Shown here piece by piece: positions 1 to 9,100 of a stretch of DNA of 64,000 bases; position 1 is the first letter of the stretch, and each line of letters starts with the position of its first letter. Under the pieces are notes generated by a model. That model made no database searches, was not told the origin of the DNA, and saw nothing but the letters and a program-made list of their open reading frames with translations. The position numbers were made by a program, and so were the translations under genes. This DNA comes from Streptomyces hokutonensis (GTDB lineage: Bacteria; Actinomycetota; Actinomycetes; Streptomycetales; Streptomycetaceae). The DNA is taken from the NCBI RefSeq assembly GCF_000376565.1, contig NZ_BARG01000018.1, positions 186,001 to 250,000 of the forward strand, in the 5' to 3' direction.

Positions 1-166
1 GAAGGTGATCGAGACCCTGGAGGAGGGCCGTCGCCTGGCGGCGGGTCCGGCGGAGGACGAGGTGCGGGTCACCGGCGCCTCCGGAATCACCGAGTTCCTC
101 CTGGCGCTCTGCTTCGGGGCCGCCCTGGTGGCACTCCTGATCGAGGGTGTCATCGCGCTTCTGTGA
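1..166 (+). CDS. C-terminal fragment of a membrane protein (partial)
   Basis: The window opens inside this gene; only the last 54 codons are visible, with the frame starting at base 2 and a TGA at 164-166. The segment starts with a charged stretch (KVIETLEEGRRLAA) and ends with one hydrophobic helix (FLLALCFGAALVALLIEGV) that runs almost to the C-terminus, so the protein is probably anchored by a C-terminal transmembrane segment. I do not recognise the family. A strong hairpin follows 5 bases after the stop. Confidence 0.6.
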   Translation, partial: KVIETLEEGRRLAAGPAEDEVRVTGASGITEFLLALCFGAALVALLIEGVIALL

Positions 167-170
167 ACGG

Positions 171-215
171 CACGAGTCCCAACAGGGTTTTCCCGCAACC
201 CTGTTGGGACTCGTG
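171..215. terminator. Bidirectional hairpin terminator between convergent genes
   Basis: A perfect 17-bp inverted repeat (cacgagtcccaacaggg, 171-187, and its complement, 199-215) has an 11-base loop. It lies between the stop codons of two convergent genes, at 166 on the plus strand and 228 on the minus strand, so it can end both transcripts. Confidence 0.8.
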
Positions 216-227
216 GCACAGGCGCCG

Positions 228-857
228 CTACCCCGCGCCCCCGCGAAACGCCCCGGCCACCACCGGCACCAGCTGCCGCTCCAACCGCTCGGCGGGCAAG
301 GCCGCCAGTTCGGTACCGATGGGCGCCAGCGCGAGCCAGTTCAACAGGCCGGCCGCGCAGCGCGTGCGGAAGATCAGCTCTTCCTCGTCGACCCCGGGGA
401 CGTTCGGCCCCAGTACCCGCAGGACGTCCCGGCGGCTCTTCTCGAACTTGCCGGTCAGCCGCTCCCATCCCTGGGGCGGCTCGATGCCGATGCGCGCCAC
501 GGTTCGCATCACGGCGAGGTCCTGCCCGCCGGCCGCGAACGCGCGCATCATCGGCCCGGCGAACGCCGCGGCCACTTCATCGAGGGTCGCGGCGGGGCCG
601 AGGGAGTCGATCGCCGCCATCTGGGCGTCCAGATACTGTTCCAGCGCGTGCTCGATCGCCGTGTCGCACAGCGCCTTGAGCGACCCGAAGTGGTAGCTCA
701 CCGCCGCGACGTTGGCCCCGGCGCGATCCGTGATCTCGCGGAGCGTCACGCCTTCCTGGCCCCGTTGCGCGAGCAACTCGAGGGCGGCCGACTGCAGGCC
801 GTCCCGTGTGCGTTGACCGGCCTCCCGGCGCAGGTCCGTCTTTTTCACCCTTATCAC
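228..857 (-). CDS. TetR/AcrR family transcriptional regulator
   Basis: This is a 209-residue DNA-binding repressor of TetR type. Residues about 12-60 form the N-terminal helix-turn-helix domain; the recognition region reads VTLREITDRAGANVAAVSYHF, which is typical of the family. The rest is an all-helical ligand domain whose ligand cannot be read from sequence. The GTG at 857 is used as start; a GTG at 848 is an alternative because neither has a strong ribosome site. The gene is divergent from a secreted SnoaL-like protein. The shared 195-bp gap holds three copies of one palindrome, so autoregulation and control of the divergent gene are likely. Confidence 0.9.
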   Translation of the reverse strand: MIRVKKTDLRREAGQRTRDGLQSAALELLAQRGQEGVTLREITDRAGANVAAVSYHFGSLKALCDTAIEHALEQYLDAQMAAIDSLGPAATLDEVAAAFAGPMMRAFAAGGQDLAVMRTVARIGIEPPQGWERLTGKFEKSRRDVLRVLGPNVPGVDEEELIFRTRCAAGLLNWLALAPIGTELAALPAERLERQLVPVVAGAFRGGAG

Positions 858-866
858 GCCATGTAG

Positions 867-979
867 TCAATCACTTGTTTGACTGCATCGTCAAGTGGTC
901 GGCGCCTGGTCAGCCACACAATTCAAACAGTGGCTTGACAGCTTGCTGCGGCCCTCCATAAAGTCAAGCCATCGCTTGA
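867..979. promoter_or_regulatory. Three copies of a 16-bp palindrome, probable TetR operators
   Basis: The motif TCAA-N8-TTGA occurs at 867-882, 923-938 and 964-979. In all three copies positions 6 and 11 are also conserved (TCAAnCnnnnGnTTGA). The first copy lies 10 bp from the tetR start codon. The second overlaps the -35 of the divergent promoter and the third starts at the edge of its -10. This placement suggests repression in both directions by the adjacent TetR protein. Binding itself is inference. Confidence 0.7.
935..964 (+). promoter_or_regulatory. Sigma70-like promoter of the SnoaL-like gene
   Basis: A consensus TTGACA at 935-940 is followed, after 18 bases, by TAAAGT at 959-964. 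It faces the secreted SnoaL-like gene that starts at 1053 and is embedded between two of the proposed operators. Confidence 0.55.
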
Positions 980-1052
980 TTTACTAAGAGCGAGCGGGGG
1001 ACCGCTGCTGTGCGGCTCCCGGATCCTGAGAACAAACGTGAAGGAATACGTC

Positions 1053-1688
1053 ATGAAGCTGCTCAGCCGGAAGTCGATCACCGCCGCGACCGCGGTAGCT
1101 GTTCTGGGTGGTCTCTCCATCGCCGCCGTGCCGTCACAGGCCGCGAGCCCCACGCACCACAAGTCCGCCGCCCCGACCCTGACCGCGCGTCAGCTGGCGG
1201 CGCTGCCGCTCACCGACCGGCACCTGACCAAGCACGAGAAGACCAACCTCGCGATCGTCCTGCGCGACTACTACGTGGCCGAGGGCAGCCACATCGACGT
1301 CCCGACCTTCGTCAACAGCTTCGCCAAGGACGGCGTCTTCAACGACATGGTCCCCGGCGTCGCCTACCGGGGTAAGGCGCTCGGCAACGTGCTGCCGTAC
1401 ATGAAGGGCCTCTTCTCCAACGTCCACCGTGACCTCAAGCGCATCACCGTGAACGGCGACACCATCAGCATCGAGCTGTCCATCCAGGGCACGTTCGACG
1501 GGCAGCTCCAGGCGCCGACGGGCGGCTTCGTCAAGGGCAAGGGCCAGAAGGTCGACGCCCCGACCGCCGACTTCTGGTACCTGAAGAACGGCAAGGTCGA
1601 GAAGTTCGACTGCTTCGTCGGCTACTCGAAGATGTACTCCGACATGGGTGTGAACTTCGACTGGGCCTCGGCCGTCAACCAGCACTGA
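1053..1688 (+). CDS. Secreted SnoaL-like (NTF2-fold) protein
   Basis: The 211-residue product starts with a clear Sec signal peptide (about 30 residues, ending VPSQA-AS). An NTF2/SnoaL-like domain covers roughly residues 65-200. These folds bind small hydrophobic ligands or act as cyclases, isomerases or hydrolases; the substrate is not known. The ATG at 1053 is preferred over an in-frame GTG at 1038 because AAGGA lies 7 bases before it. The gene is first in a co-oriented run with an SDR and an LLM oxidoreductase and is probably repressed by the divergent TetR. A hairpin after the stop may reduce read-through. Confidence 0.8.
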   Translation: MKLLSRKSITAATAVAVLGGLSIAAVPSQAASPTHHKSAAPTLTARQLAALPLTDRHLTKHEKTNLAIVLRDYYVAEGSHIDVPTFVNSFAKDGVFNDMVPGVAYRGKALGNVLPYMKGLFSNVHRDLKRITVNGDTISIELSIQGTFDGQLQAPTGGFVKGKGQKVDAPTADFWYLKNGKVEKFDCFVGYSKMYSDMGVNFDWASAVNQH

Positions 1689-1694
1689 GCCACT

Positions 1695-1742
1695 CGCGGC
1701 GGGTGATGCCCGGCCCTCTGCGGCCCCGCATCACCCGCCGCG
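1695..1742. terminator. Hairpin after the SnoaL-like gene
   Basis: A perfect 15-bp inverted repeat (1695-1709 with 1728-1742, loop 18) starts 6 bases after the stop at 1688. It lies 34 bases before the SDR start, so it can attenuate transcription into the downstream genes. Confidence 0.65.
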
Positions 1743-1776
1743 GCCCGTCCCGTCCCATCCACCTTCGGGGAACCCC

Positions 1777-2520
1777 TTGAACGCCACAGGCAACACCGTC
1801 CTCGTCGCCGGAGCGACCTCCGGCATCGGCCTCGGACTGGCGCTGCGGCTGCACGCGGCAGGCAACCGGGTCATCGTCTCCGGACGCCGCGAGGACAGAC
1901 TGAAACAGATCGTCTCGGAGCACCCCGGCATCGAGTCCGTCGTGCTCGACGTCACCGACCCGACCGCCGTCCGGGACGTGACCGCGCAGCTCCTGCGACG
2001 CTTTCCCGACCTCGACGCCCTGGTGACGATGGCCGGCGTCATGCTGCCGGAGGACCTCCACCACGCCGATTTCCTCGCCGTGGCGGAAGAGACGGTGGCG
2101 ACCAACCTCCTCGGCACCATCCGCCTCGTGGCCGCCCTGACCGAACACCTCGCCGGCCGGCCCCGGGCGACGATCATGACCGTCTCCTCCGGACTCGCCT
2201 TCGTCCCGCTGCCGATCGCCCCGACCTACAACGCCACCAAGGCCGCCGTCCACTCCTTCACCGAGAGCCTGCGCGTCCAGCTGGCGGACACGAGCGTCGA
2301 GGTTCTCGAACTGGTGCCCCCGGCCGTGCGCACCGCCCTGATGGGCCAGGAGGACTCGGAGACCGCGATGCCTCTTGACGCCTTCCTCGACGAGGTCATG
2401 AGCATCCTCGGCGCCGGCGAACAGCCCGACGAGATCCTCGTCGAGGCCGTCGAACCGATCCGGTTCGCCGAGGCCCGCGGCGAGTACGCCACCATGCTGC
2501 GCCTGCTCTCCGGCCGCTGA
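1777..2520 (+). CDS. SDR family NAD(P)-dependent oxidoreductase
   Basis: This 247-residue short-chain dehydrogenase has the Rossmann motif GATSGIG (residues 12-18), the SS pair of the active-site strand, and the catalytic Y-N-A-T-K at residues 151-155. The usual NNAG motif is replaced by TMAG. The sequence resembles the DltE-like branch of the family; substrate unknown. The start is a TTG preceded by GGGG. The gene sits between the SnoaL-like gene and an LLM oxidoreductase, which suggests a small redox pathway under the upstream TetR. Confidence 0.85.
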   Translation: MNATGNTVLVAGATSGIGLGLALRLHAAGNRVIVSGRREDRLKQIVSEHPGIESVVLDVTDPTAVRDVTAQLLRRFPDLDALVTMAGVMLPEDLHHADFLAVAEETVATNLLGTIRLVAALTEHLAGRPRATIMTVSSGLAFVPLPIAPTYNATKAAVHSFTESLRVQLADTSVEVLELVPPAVRTALMGQEDSETAMPLDAFLDEVMSILGAGEQPDEILVEAVEPIRFAEARGEYATMLRLLSGR

Positions 2521-2584
2521 CGAACGGCCACTTCGCCACCACACCGACTTGATCGCGCAACCGACCGCAGAGGAACGCATCGGC

Positions 2585-3517
2585 ATGACGACCCGGCTGG
2601 GAATCGGTCTCCCGCAGAATCGGCAGTACGACCTCGGCAAGGACGTGCCCGACGTGGCCCGCGCCGCCGAGGCCATCGGATACGACAGCCTCTGGGTGTA
2701 CGAACGCGCCCTGTTCCCGGAACCACAGACCCAGCCGCTCTACGGCGTCCCCGGCCTGCCGTGGCCCGAGGCCTACCGGGGCGTGGCCGAGCCGCTGGTC
2801 ACGCTGACCCTCGCGGCGGCGGCCACCGAGCGGGCCGAACTGGGCACCGCCGTACTGGTCGCCCCGCTGCACATCCCCTTCCAACTCGCCAAGTCCCTGG
2901 CCACGTTGGACGCGGCGAGCGGCGGCCGGGTGATCGCCGGCCTCGGCAGCGGCTGGTCCCTCGACGAGTACGCCGCCGCCGGAGTACGCCCGTTCGCGGA
3001 GCGCGGCAAGGTCATGGACGAGGTCTTCGAGGTGTGCCGGGCGGTGTGGGGCCCGGACCCGGTGGTCTACGACAACGGCCGGATCACGAGGATCGCCTCG
3101 GCCGTGGTCGGACCGAAGCCGGCCCGCCCGATCCCGATCCTCGTCCCGGCCAACTCCCCACGGTCCATGCGGCGGTTGGTCGACCACGCCGACGGCTGGC
3201 TGCCGTACGCCGACGGTCCCGAGCAAGTGGCCGCGAGCCGGTGCCAGTTGCAGGACCTCGCCGCCGAGCGGGGCCGGACCCGCCCGCTGCGGACGGTGGT
3301 TCGCGTCAACCCGGACTACACCGCCAAGCGCTACGAGGGCCCGGACCGCCGTCCCTTCCAGGGCGACGTCGAGCAGATCGTCGGCGACCTGATGGCGTAC
3401 GACGGGATCGGCCTCGACGAGTTCCTGGTCGACCTCTCGTGGGCCGCGCGGGACGCGCAGGAACTGAAGGACGTCTCCGCCGAGTTGTACACGGCGGCAC
3501 GCGCGGCCGGCTTCTGA
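2585..3517 (+). CDS. LLM-class F420/flavin-dependent oxidoreductase
   Basis: This 310-residue protein belongs to the luciferase-like monooxygenase superfamily. The start MTTRLGIGLPQN, the YDSLWVYER segment and the GRVIAGLGSGW segment are typical of the F420-dependent actinobacterial branch. The ATG at 2585 is chosen because AGAGGAA precedes it; the open frame extends to 2549. It is the last gene of the SnoaL-SDR-LLM run. Whether the cofactor is F420 or FMN cannot be settled by reading; an F420:NADPH oxidoreductase is encoded elsewhere in the window (41892). Confidence 0.85.
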   Translation: MTTRLGIGLPQNRQYDLGKDVPDVARAAEAIGYDSLWVYERALFPEPQTQPLYGVPGLPWPEAYRGVAEPLVTLTLAAAATERAELGTAVLVAPLHIPFQLAKSLATLDAASGGRVIAGLGSGWSLDEYAAAGVRPFAERGKVMDEVFEVCRAVWGPDPVVYDNGRITRIASAVVGPKPARPIPILVPANSPRSMRRLVDHADGWLPYADGPEQVAASRCQLQDLAAERGRTRPLRTVVRVNPDYTAKRYEGPDRRPFQGDVEQIVGDLMAYDGIGLDEFLVDLSWAARDAQELKDVSAELYTAARAAGF

Positions 3518-3535
3518 CCGGCCCGGCCCTTGACG

Positions 3536-3608
3536 TGACGACAGGATCCGGGGTCCGGAGCGCCCCCCGCGCGCCCCGGACCGTGGACCCCCCATCCCCC
3601 CGTCGTCA
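3536..3608. terminator. Nested inverted repeat downstream of the LLM gene
   Basis: Outer arms TGACGAC (3536-3542) and GTCGTCA (3602-3608) enclose inner arms GGTCCGG (3552-3558) and CCGGACC (3576-3582). It starts 18 bases after the LLM stop and may serve as a terminator. The rest of 3609-3800 shows no gene. Confidence 0.4.
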
Positions 3609-3806
3609 TGCAGCTCCTGGGTGCCGGGCGGAGCGCGGTGGGTGTGCTGCGGGCGAGTGCCTCCGGCATATCGACCCCCGTCGACGCCACAGGTTCGCCC
3701 GAAGGCATGACCAGTGCTCCTGTTCCGCCAATGGGCACGCCCCTGTGCCCGGTAGGCTCCCGGCACAGACAGCTTCGTCGGTAATCGTGCCGGTCCGCAG
3801 GGGTCG

Positions 3807-3835
3807 GGTGTTGCCAGCGGGTATTTGGCAACACC
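3807..3835. promoter_or_regulatory. 29-bp palindrome upstream of the XRE regulator
   Basis: Perfect 10-bp arms GGTGTTGCCA (3807-3816) and TGGCAACACC (3826-3835) are separated by 9 bases. The element lies 25 bases before the start of the XRE-family regulator at 3861, where an autoregulatory operator would be expected. It could also act as an mRNA hairpin. Confidence 0.5.
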
Positions 3836-3860
3836 GGTCGGCCGGCGTGTTGTTGGGGGG

Positions 3861-5621
3861 ATGGTCATCGAGCACGACGGATTCGGCGCGGAGTTACGCA
3901 GGCGCCGCATTGCGGCCGGTATGTCACTGAGCGAGTTGGCCGGCAGGGTGTACTGCAGCCGCAGCTTCCTCAGCCGCGTCGAGAACGGACGCCGCAGGGC
4001 GTCCCTGGAGCTGGCCCAGCTGTGCGACGAAGTCCTGCGCGCCAAGGGAGCGTTGGCGGGCCTGGCACCACCACCCGGCACCGACGCGCCGCCGAAGACA
4101 GTGCGCGGGGAGACCGTCCGCCTGGTCAAGTCCCCCGGAAACAACGGCCGTTCGGCCCAGGCGCAGGAACGGGCCGAGTTCCTACGGCTGTTGCGGCGCG
4201 GTGATCTGAGCCACGCGGCCGGCGAGATGCGCGAGGCGGAGCGGTACTACACGGCCGCCTATCGCGGCGCCGCCGGGGACCCGAGGGCGCAGGCCGAGGC
4301 CGTGATCAGGCTGGCGCGCCGCTGGTCCGACCCCGGGCAGGTCGACCGCGAACTGATCCAGTCGATCAAGGGGTGCCTGGCCGCGCTGGAGGGCGACGCG
4401 GGCCCCGAGGCCGCGGGGCTGCGGCTGCGGCTCGAAGCGCATCTGGCGAAGAAGATGGCCCTGGCGGTCAGCCAGGACACCGCGGCCGGGCTCGCCGGTC
4501 CCGCCGAGGGCGCCCGGCTCGCCGAGGACACACTGCGCCGATTACCCGAGGACGGCGACGACGAGGTGCGCTGTGAAGTCCTCACCGAATGCCGGTGGGC
4601 ACGCTACGACTTCATGAGCGCCCCCGATTCACTGGACCTCTCCGAACGGCTGCGCGAGGCCGCGGCCCGGCACGATTCCGCGTACTTCCGCGGTGAGGCG
4701 CTCATGGCCGTCGCCATCGACCAGTTGCGCAACGGCAGGATCTTCAGCGCGCTGGCCACCGCCAACCAGTACCGCAAGCACGCGGCGGACACCCAGAGCG
4801 CCCTGGCCCTCTGGCAGCGGCACACCCTCGACGCCCTGCTCGACCTGTGGCACGGCCGGTTCGACGCCGCCGCCGAGTGGATCTTCGTGGAGTCACTGAA
4901 GTTCATCGAACTCCTCCGCGCCGACTACGCCGTACCGGCGGACAACCTGACCCAGACCCGGCTCGGCCAGGCCTACTGGCTGCTGCGCCAACAGGGCCGT
5001 CTGCATGAGCTGTTCACCTCCGACCTGGCCGGCGACGTCGAGCGCCACGCCTACTTCCCCGTCTGGCGGGCCGGGCTGGCCCTCGCCCTGTGCGAGACCG
5101 GGCAGCACGCCGAGGGCGCGGACCTGTTCCTCGGCTGCGTCGCCGACGTCGACCGGTTCCCGCCCTCGGGCTGGGCGGTCCCCGCGCTCGTCCTGCTGGC
5201 GGAGGTCTGCGCGGCGCTGGACCTGGAGGGCGGATTCGAGGCCGAGTTGGCGCAGGCGGTGCCCGGGCTCCGCGCGCGTCTCGCGCCGCACGACGGCGAG
5301 CAGATCGCGCTGGGCGGCTGGCCCACCGTCCTCGTCGGCCCGACCGCCCGGGCCTGCGGGCTGCTGGCGCTCGCGGCGGGGGAGCCGGAGACCGCCCTCG
5401 ACCGCTTCCGGCAGGCGGCGGTCCCGGCCCGCTCCTCGCAGCCCGAACTCGCCCGCCTCCGCCTGGCCCAGGCCCGCGCGACGCGCCGGCTGGGCGGTCC
5501 GGGCAGCGAGCCGCACGCGGTCCGGCTGCTGCGGGAGGCGGCACGCGGGGCGGAGACGTACGGCATGACGGCGCTCGGTGCGCAGACCCTGGCGCTGCTG
5601 GAGGAGGCGGGGCGGGGGTGA
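3861..5621 (+). CDS. XRE-family regulator with TPR-like C-terminal region
   Basis: This is a 586-residue regulator. An N-terminal helix-turn-helix of the XRE/Cro type lies at residues about 8-62, with recognition segment YCSRSFLSRVENGRR. The remaining 500 residues are rich in Ala, Leu, Arg and Glu helices resembling tetratricopeptide repeats, as in many Streptomyces XRE-TPR regulators that sense peptides or act with partner proteins. The ATG at 3861 is chosen because the HTH follows directly; the in-frame extension to 3825 runs through the palindrome. The conservon lies downstream in the same orientation, but a 500-bp gap separates them. Confidence 0.85.
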   Translation: MVIEHDGFGAELRRRRIAAGMSLSELAGRVYCSRSFLSRVENGRRRASLELAQLCDEVLRAKGALAGLAPPPGTDAPPKTVRGETVRLVKSPGNNGRSAQAQERAEFLRLLRRGDLSHAAGEMREAERYYTAAYRGAAGDPRAQAEAVIRLARRWSDPGQVDRELIQSIKGCLAALEGDAGPEAAGLRLRLEAHLAKKMALAVSQDTAAGLAGPAEGARLAEDTLRRLPEDGDDEVRCEVLTECRWARYDFMSAPDSLDLSERLREAAARHDSAYFRGEALMAVAIDQLRNGRIFSALATANQYRKHAADTQSALALWQRHTLDALLDLWHGRFDAAAEWIFVESLKFIELLRADYAVPADNLTQTRLGQAYWLLRQQGRLHELFTSDLAGDVERHAYFPVWRAGLALALCETGQHAEGADLFLGCVADVDRFPPSGWAVPALVLLAEVCAALDLEGGFEAELAQAVPGLRARLAPHDGEQIALGGWPTVLVGPTARACGLLALAAGEPETALDRFRQAAVPARSSQPELARLRLAQARATRRLGGPGSEPHAVRLLREAARGAETYGMTALGAQTLALLEEAGRG

Positions 5622-5672
5622 GCAACGGCCTCTGCGGCCGGTGGAGTCGGTGTGCGCGACCGGTGTTCATGC

Positions 5673-5688
5673 TGTGAACTAGGTCACA
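5673..5688. promoter_or_regulatory. Crp-like binding site
   Basis: The sequence TGTGA-ACTAGG-TCACA is a perfect 5-5 palindrome with a 6-base spacer. It also matches GTG-N6-GNCAC, the form reported for Streptomyces Crp. It sits 52 bp after the XRE gene and about 460 bp upstream of the conservon kinase start, so the target is unclear. Confidence 0.5.
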
Positions 5689-5702
5689 TTCGAGTCCTCC
5701 TC

Positions 5703-5755
5703 GGGTGCCCCGCCCCGCAGCTCCTGTCGCGTCCCGGGTGTCACCCGGGGCACCC
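5703..5755. terminator. GC-rich hairpins after the XRE gene
   Basis: Arms GGGTGCCCCG (5703-5712) and CGGGGCACCC (5746-5755) are perfectly complementary. A second, tighter palindrome (CCCGGGTG-T-CACCCGGG, 5733-5749) overlaps the right arm. The two foldings are mutually exclusive. A terminator role for the XRE transcript is plausible. The stretch 5756-6070 shows no convincing gene. Confidence 0.45.
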
Positions 5756-6086
5756 TCTGCCCCGCACTTCACCGTGGGTAGTCAGCCAAAACGTCTTCGT
5801 GGGCGGGCGGTTGGACGCACCGGCCGCCGGATTGTCTACCCGCGTAGTGTACTGAACGCCCTAAACGGCTCTGCCTGGCGTGTTTGTGGGGTCCCTTGAC
5901 CCGGGTCGGATGGCTCGGTTTCATAACTGACCAACTGCGCGGGGGGCTCGGGCGCCCGTCGGGAAACCGCAGCCCGTCTTTGGCGTACGTGCTTTGCTGC
6001 GCCGCCAACTCCCCAGTCTGTGCAGGCGTGTTGACGTATGCCCGCGATTCGACGCGTCACGCGCCACCCCGGAAAGGAAACCACCG

Positions 6087-6152
6087 GTGTCGCAGTTCCT
6101 CACCGCAGCCCGCCTCTGTCGTCGCGCCGTCGGACATCGGTGGGTGAAGTGA
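6087..6152 (+). CDS. Possible 21-residue leader ORF coupled to the conservon kinase
   Basis: A GTG at 6087 opens a 21-codon frame (starts MSQFLTAARLC, ends HRWVK). It is preceded at good spacing by GGAAAGGAAA (6071-6080), the strongest ribosome site in this region. Its TGA (6150-6152) overlaps the GTG (6149-6151) that best starts the kinase gene. The arrangement looks like translational coupling. No homology is recognised, and the kinase frame itself is open further upstream, to 6038. Confidence 0.35.
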   Translation: MSQFLTAARLCRRAVGHRWVK

Positions 6153-9100
6153 GCAGACACCGGGACACGTCCACGCAGACCGGACCCGGTAGCGGTCGCG
6201 GGCGCAGTATCCGCGCCTCGCTCATCACGCTCGCGGTGGTGCCGGCGACGGCGATGGTGCTGCTGTGGGTCAGTGGTTCCTTCGCGCTGTTCGACCAGTG
6301 GCACCGGTCCAACACCGTCGGGCAGGCGGCGAAGACCACATACGCCCTGCAGCCGGCGATCGGCGAGTTCCAGAAGGAACGGCAGCTGACGGTCGGTCTG
6401 TTGGCCTCGCACGGCAGCCGTACCGCGCTGGAGGCGCAACGGCGCAGGACCGATGCCCTGCTCGCGGGCTTCCGCACGGCGGACGCCGCCTCCAGCGGTG
6501 CCGGATCGGCGCAGTACAAGGCCCAGTTGGCCACCGTACGCAAGCGGATCGGCGCGCTGACCGCCGAACGGACCGCGGTCGACGCCGGGAAGAGCACCCG
6601 GCAGCAGGCCTACGCCGTCTACTCCGACGCGGTGTCGTCGGCGCTGAACCTCTTCGGGATGCTCAGCACCGACAGCGGCGACGCGGCCACCGCGGCCGAC
6701 GCCGGCCACGCCCTGGCCTTCCTGCGCGGCACCGAGGCACTCTCGCAGGAGGAGGCGATCCTCGGCGGGGTCGCCGCGTCCGGGAAGCTGAGCGTCCAGG
6801 AGCGGTCCTCGCTGGCAGCGGCCGAGGCCGTCCGGGTCTCCGTGCTGTCCAACGAGGTGGAGCCGTATCTGTCCACGGAGATGGGCGCGGCGCTGGAGCA
6901 GGTCATGGGCGGCCGGGACTGGGAGGCCATGGCGGCCTTCGAGACGGCCGTCGCGTCGGCGTCCGCCGGGCACGACGGCACGATCGCGGTGCCGCACACC
7001 ACGGCCGCCCGGGCGGCGGCGCCTGCGCGGGTGACCGGCGGGGTGCAGGCCGTGGAGGGCCAGTTCCTGTACAAGGTCACCGGCGACTCCCAGGACCGGA
7101 CCCACCAGGTGCTCGTCAAGGCACTGCTCGGCAGCGCGCTCGCCCTGGTCGCCGTACTCGCCGTCGCCCTGCTGTCCTGGCGCATCACCCGCTCCCTCCT
7201 CGGCCGGATGTCCGGCCTGCGCGCCGAGACCCTCGAACTCGCCGAGGAGCGACTGCCCGAGCTGATCACCCGGCTGCGCACCCAGGGCAAGCGCGCCGAA
7301 CTCGACGACCTGCCCGAACTCGACTACGGCACCGACGAGTTGGGCAAGGTCGCCGAAGCCTTCAACAGCGCCCAGCGGACCGCGGTGAGCGTCGCGCTGG
7401 AACAGGCCTCGCTGCGCGAGGGCGCGCGGCTCGTCTTCCACAACATGTCCCGCCGTATCCAGCTCCTGGTGCACCGTCAGCTCACGGTGATCGACTCCAT
7501 GGAACGCAAGGAGCAGGATCCCCAACTCCTCGCCGACCTCTACCGCGTGGACCACCTCGCCACCCGGATGCGGCGCAACGCGGAGAGCCTCACCGTGCTG
7601 TCCGGCGCGGCCCCCCGCCGCCGCTGGAAGCACGCGGTGCCGCTCGCCGACCTGCTGCGCAGCGCGGTCTCCGAGATCGAGGGCTACACCCGCGTCGTCG
7701 TCGAACCCCTCCCGCCCATAGCGGTGTTGGGCCCGGCGGTCGGCGACACGATCCACCTCATGGCCGAACTCATCGAGAACGGCGTGACGTTCTCCCCGCC
7801 GCACACCGAAGTACGCGTCCGCGCGCTGCCGGTGGCGCAGGGGTACGCCGTCGAGGTCGAGGACCGGGGGCTCGGCCTCGCCGTGGACGAGTACGCGGCG
7901 GCCAACGAACTCCTGCACCACCCCAAGGACTTCAGCTTCACCACCCTCGGCGAGGACCCGCGCCTCGGCCTCTTCACCGTCGGCCACCTCGCCCAGCGCC
8001 ACGGCATCACCGCCAGCCTCCAGGCCTCGTCCTACGGCGGCTCGCTCGCCGTCGTGGTCCTCCCGCAGGCCCTCACGGAGCCGGTCGCCGACGCCGTACC
8101 GTCCCCCCTGGACGCCCGCGCGGAACGCCACCTGGCGTCGGTCGCCGGTTCCCCCACCGACCCGTTCCCGCCCCCCGGCCAGCCCACCGGCCCGGTCGGC
8201 GGCCCACCCCGCGCCGGAGTGACGGCAGGCGGCATGCCGATGCGCACACGCCGCACACGAAACGCCGCGGCGGGCCCCGTGGTTACCACCACTACGCCGA
8301 CCCAAGAGGCCACGCCCTCCTACGGGACCGCACCGACCTACGAACCCGCACCTTCCCGCGAGCCCGCGCCCTCCTACGAAGCGGCGCCGTCCCGCGAGCC
8401 CGCGCCCTCCTACGACGCGGCGCCGCCCCGCGAGACCGGTCCTTTCACCGGCTCGCACGCGGGGGACGCGCCGTCCGACGGCCCCCGCACGGGAGATGCG
8501 CCGACGCCTGGTGACATGCCGTCAGCGGGTTCCCGCACGGGAGACATGCCGTCCGGGGCCTCTCGCGCCGGCGACATGTCGTCCGCAGGGTCCCGAGCGG
8601 GGGACCTGCCCTCGACCGGTTCCCGAGCGAAGGACCTGCCGTCCAAGGGTTCCCGCATCGGGGAGATGCGGGCCCTGGGGTCCCGCAAGGGGGGCGCGCC
8701 GTCCCCGGGTTCCCGCGCGGGGGAGACGCCGTCCGTGGGCTTCCAGGCGGGGGACGCGTCGTACACGGGCTCCCGTACCGGGGAGATGCGGTCGTTGAGT
8801 CCGCAGGCGGGGGACGCGCCGTACACGATCTCCCGCACTGGCGAGACGCCGTCCGTGGGTTCCCGTACCGGGGAGACGCGATCCCCGGGTTCGCAGGCGG
8901 GGGATGCGCCGTATGCGGGTTCCCGTACGGGTGAGACGCCGTCCGCAGGTCCTCGTACCGGGGAGACGCGATCCCTGGGTTCCCAAGCGGGGGATGCGCC
9001 GTATGCGGGTTCCCGTACGGGTGAGACGCCGTCCGCAGGTCCTCGTGCCGGGGAGACGCGATCCCCGGGTTCGCAGGCGGGGGACGCTCCGTACGCGGGC

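Noticed and set aside
5921..8458. Long minus-strand ORF (845 codons) opposite cvnA
   Set aside because: It is antisense to a clear kinase gene, is very rich in Arg and Gly, and has no family motifs: a typical GC-rich shadow frame.
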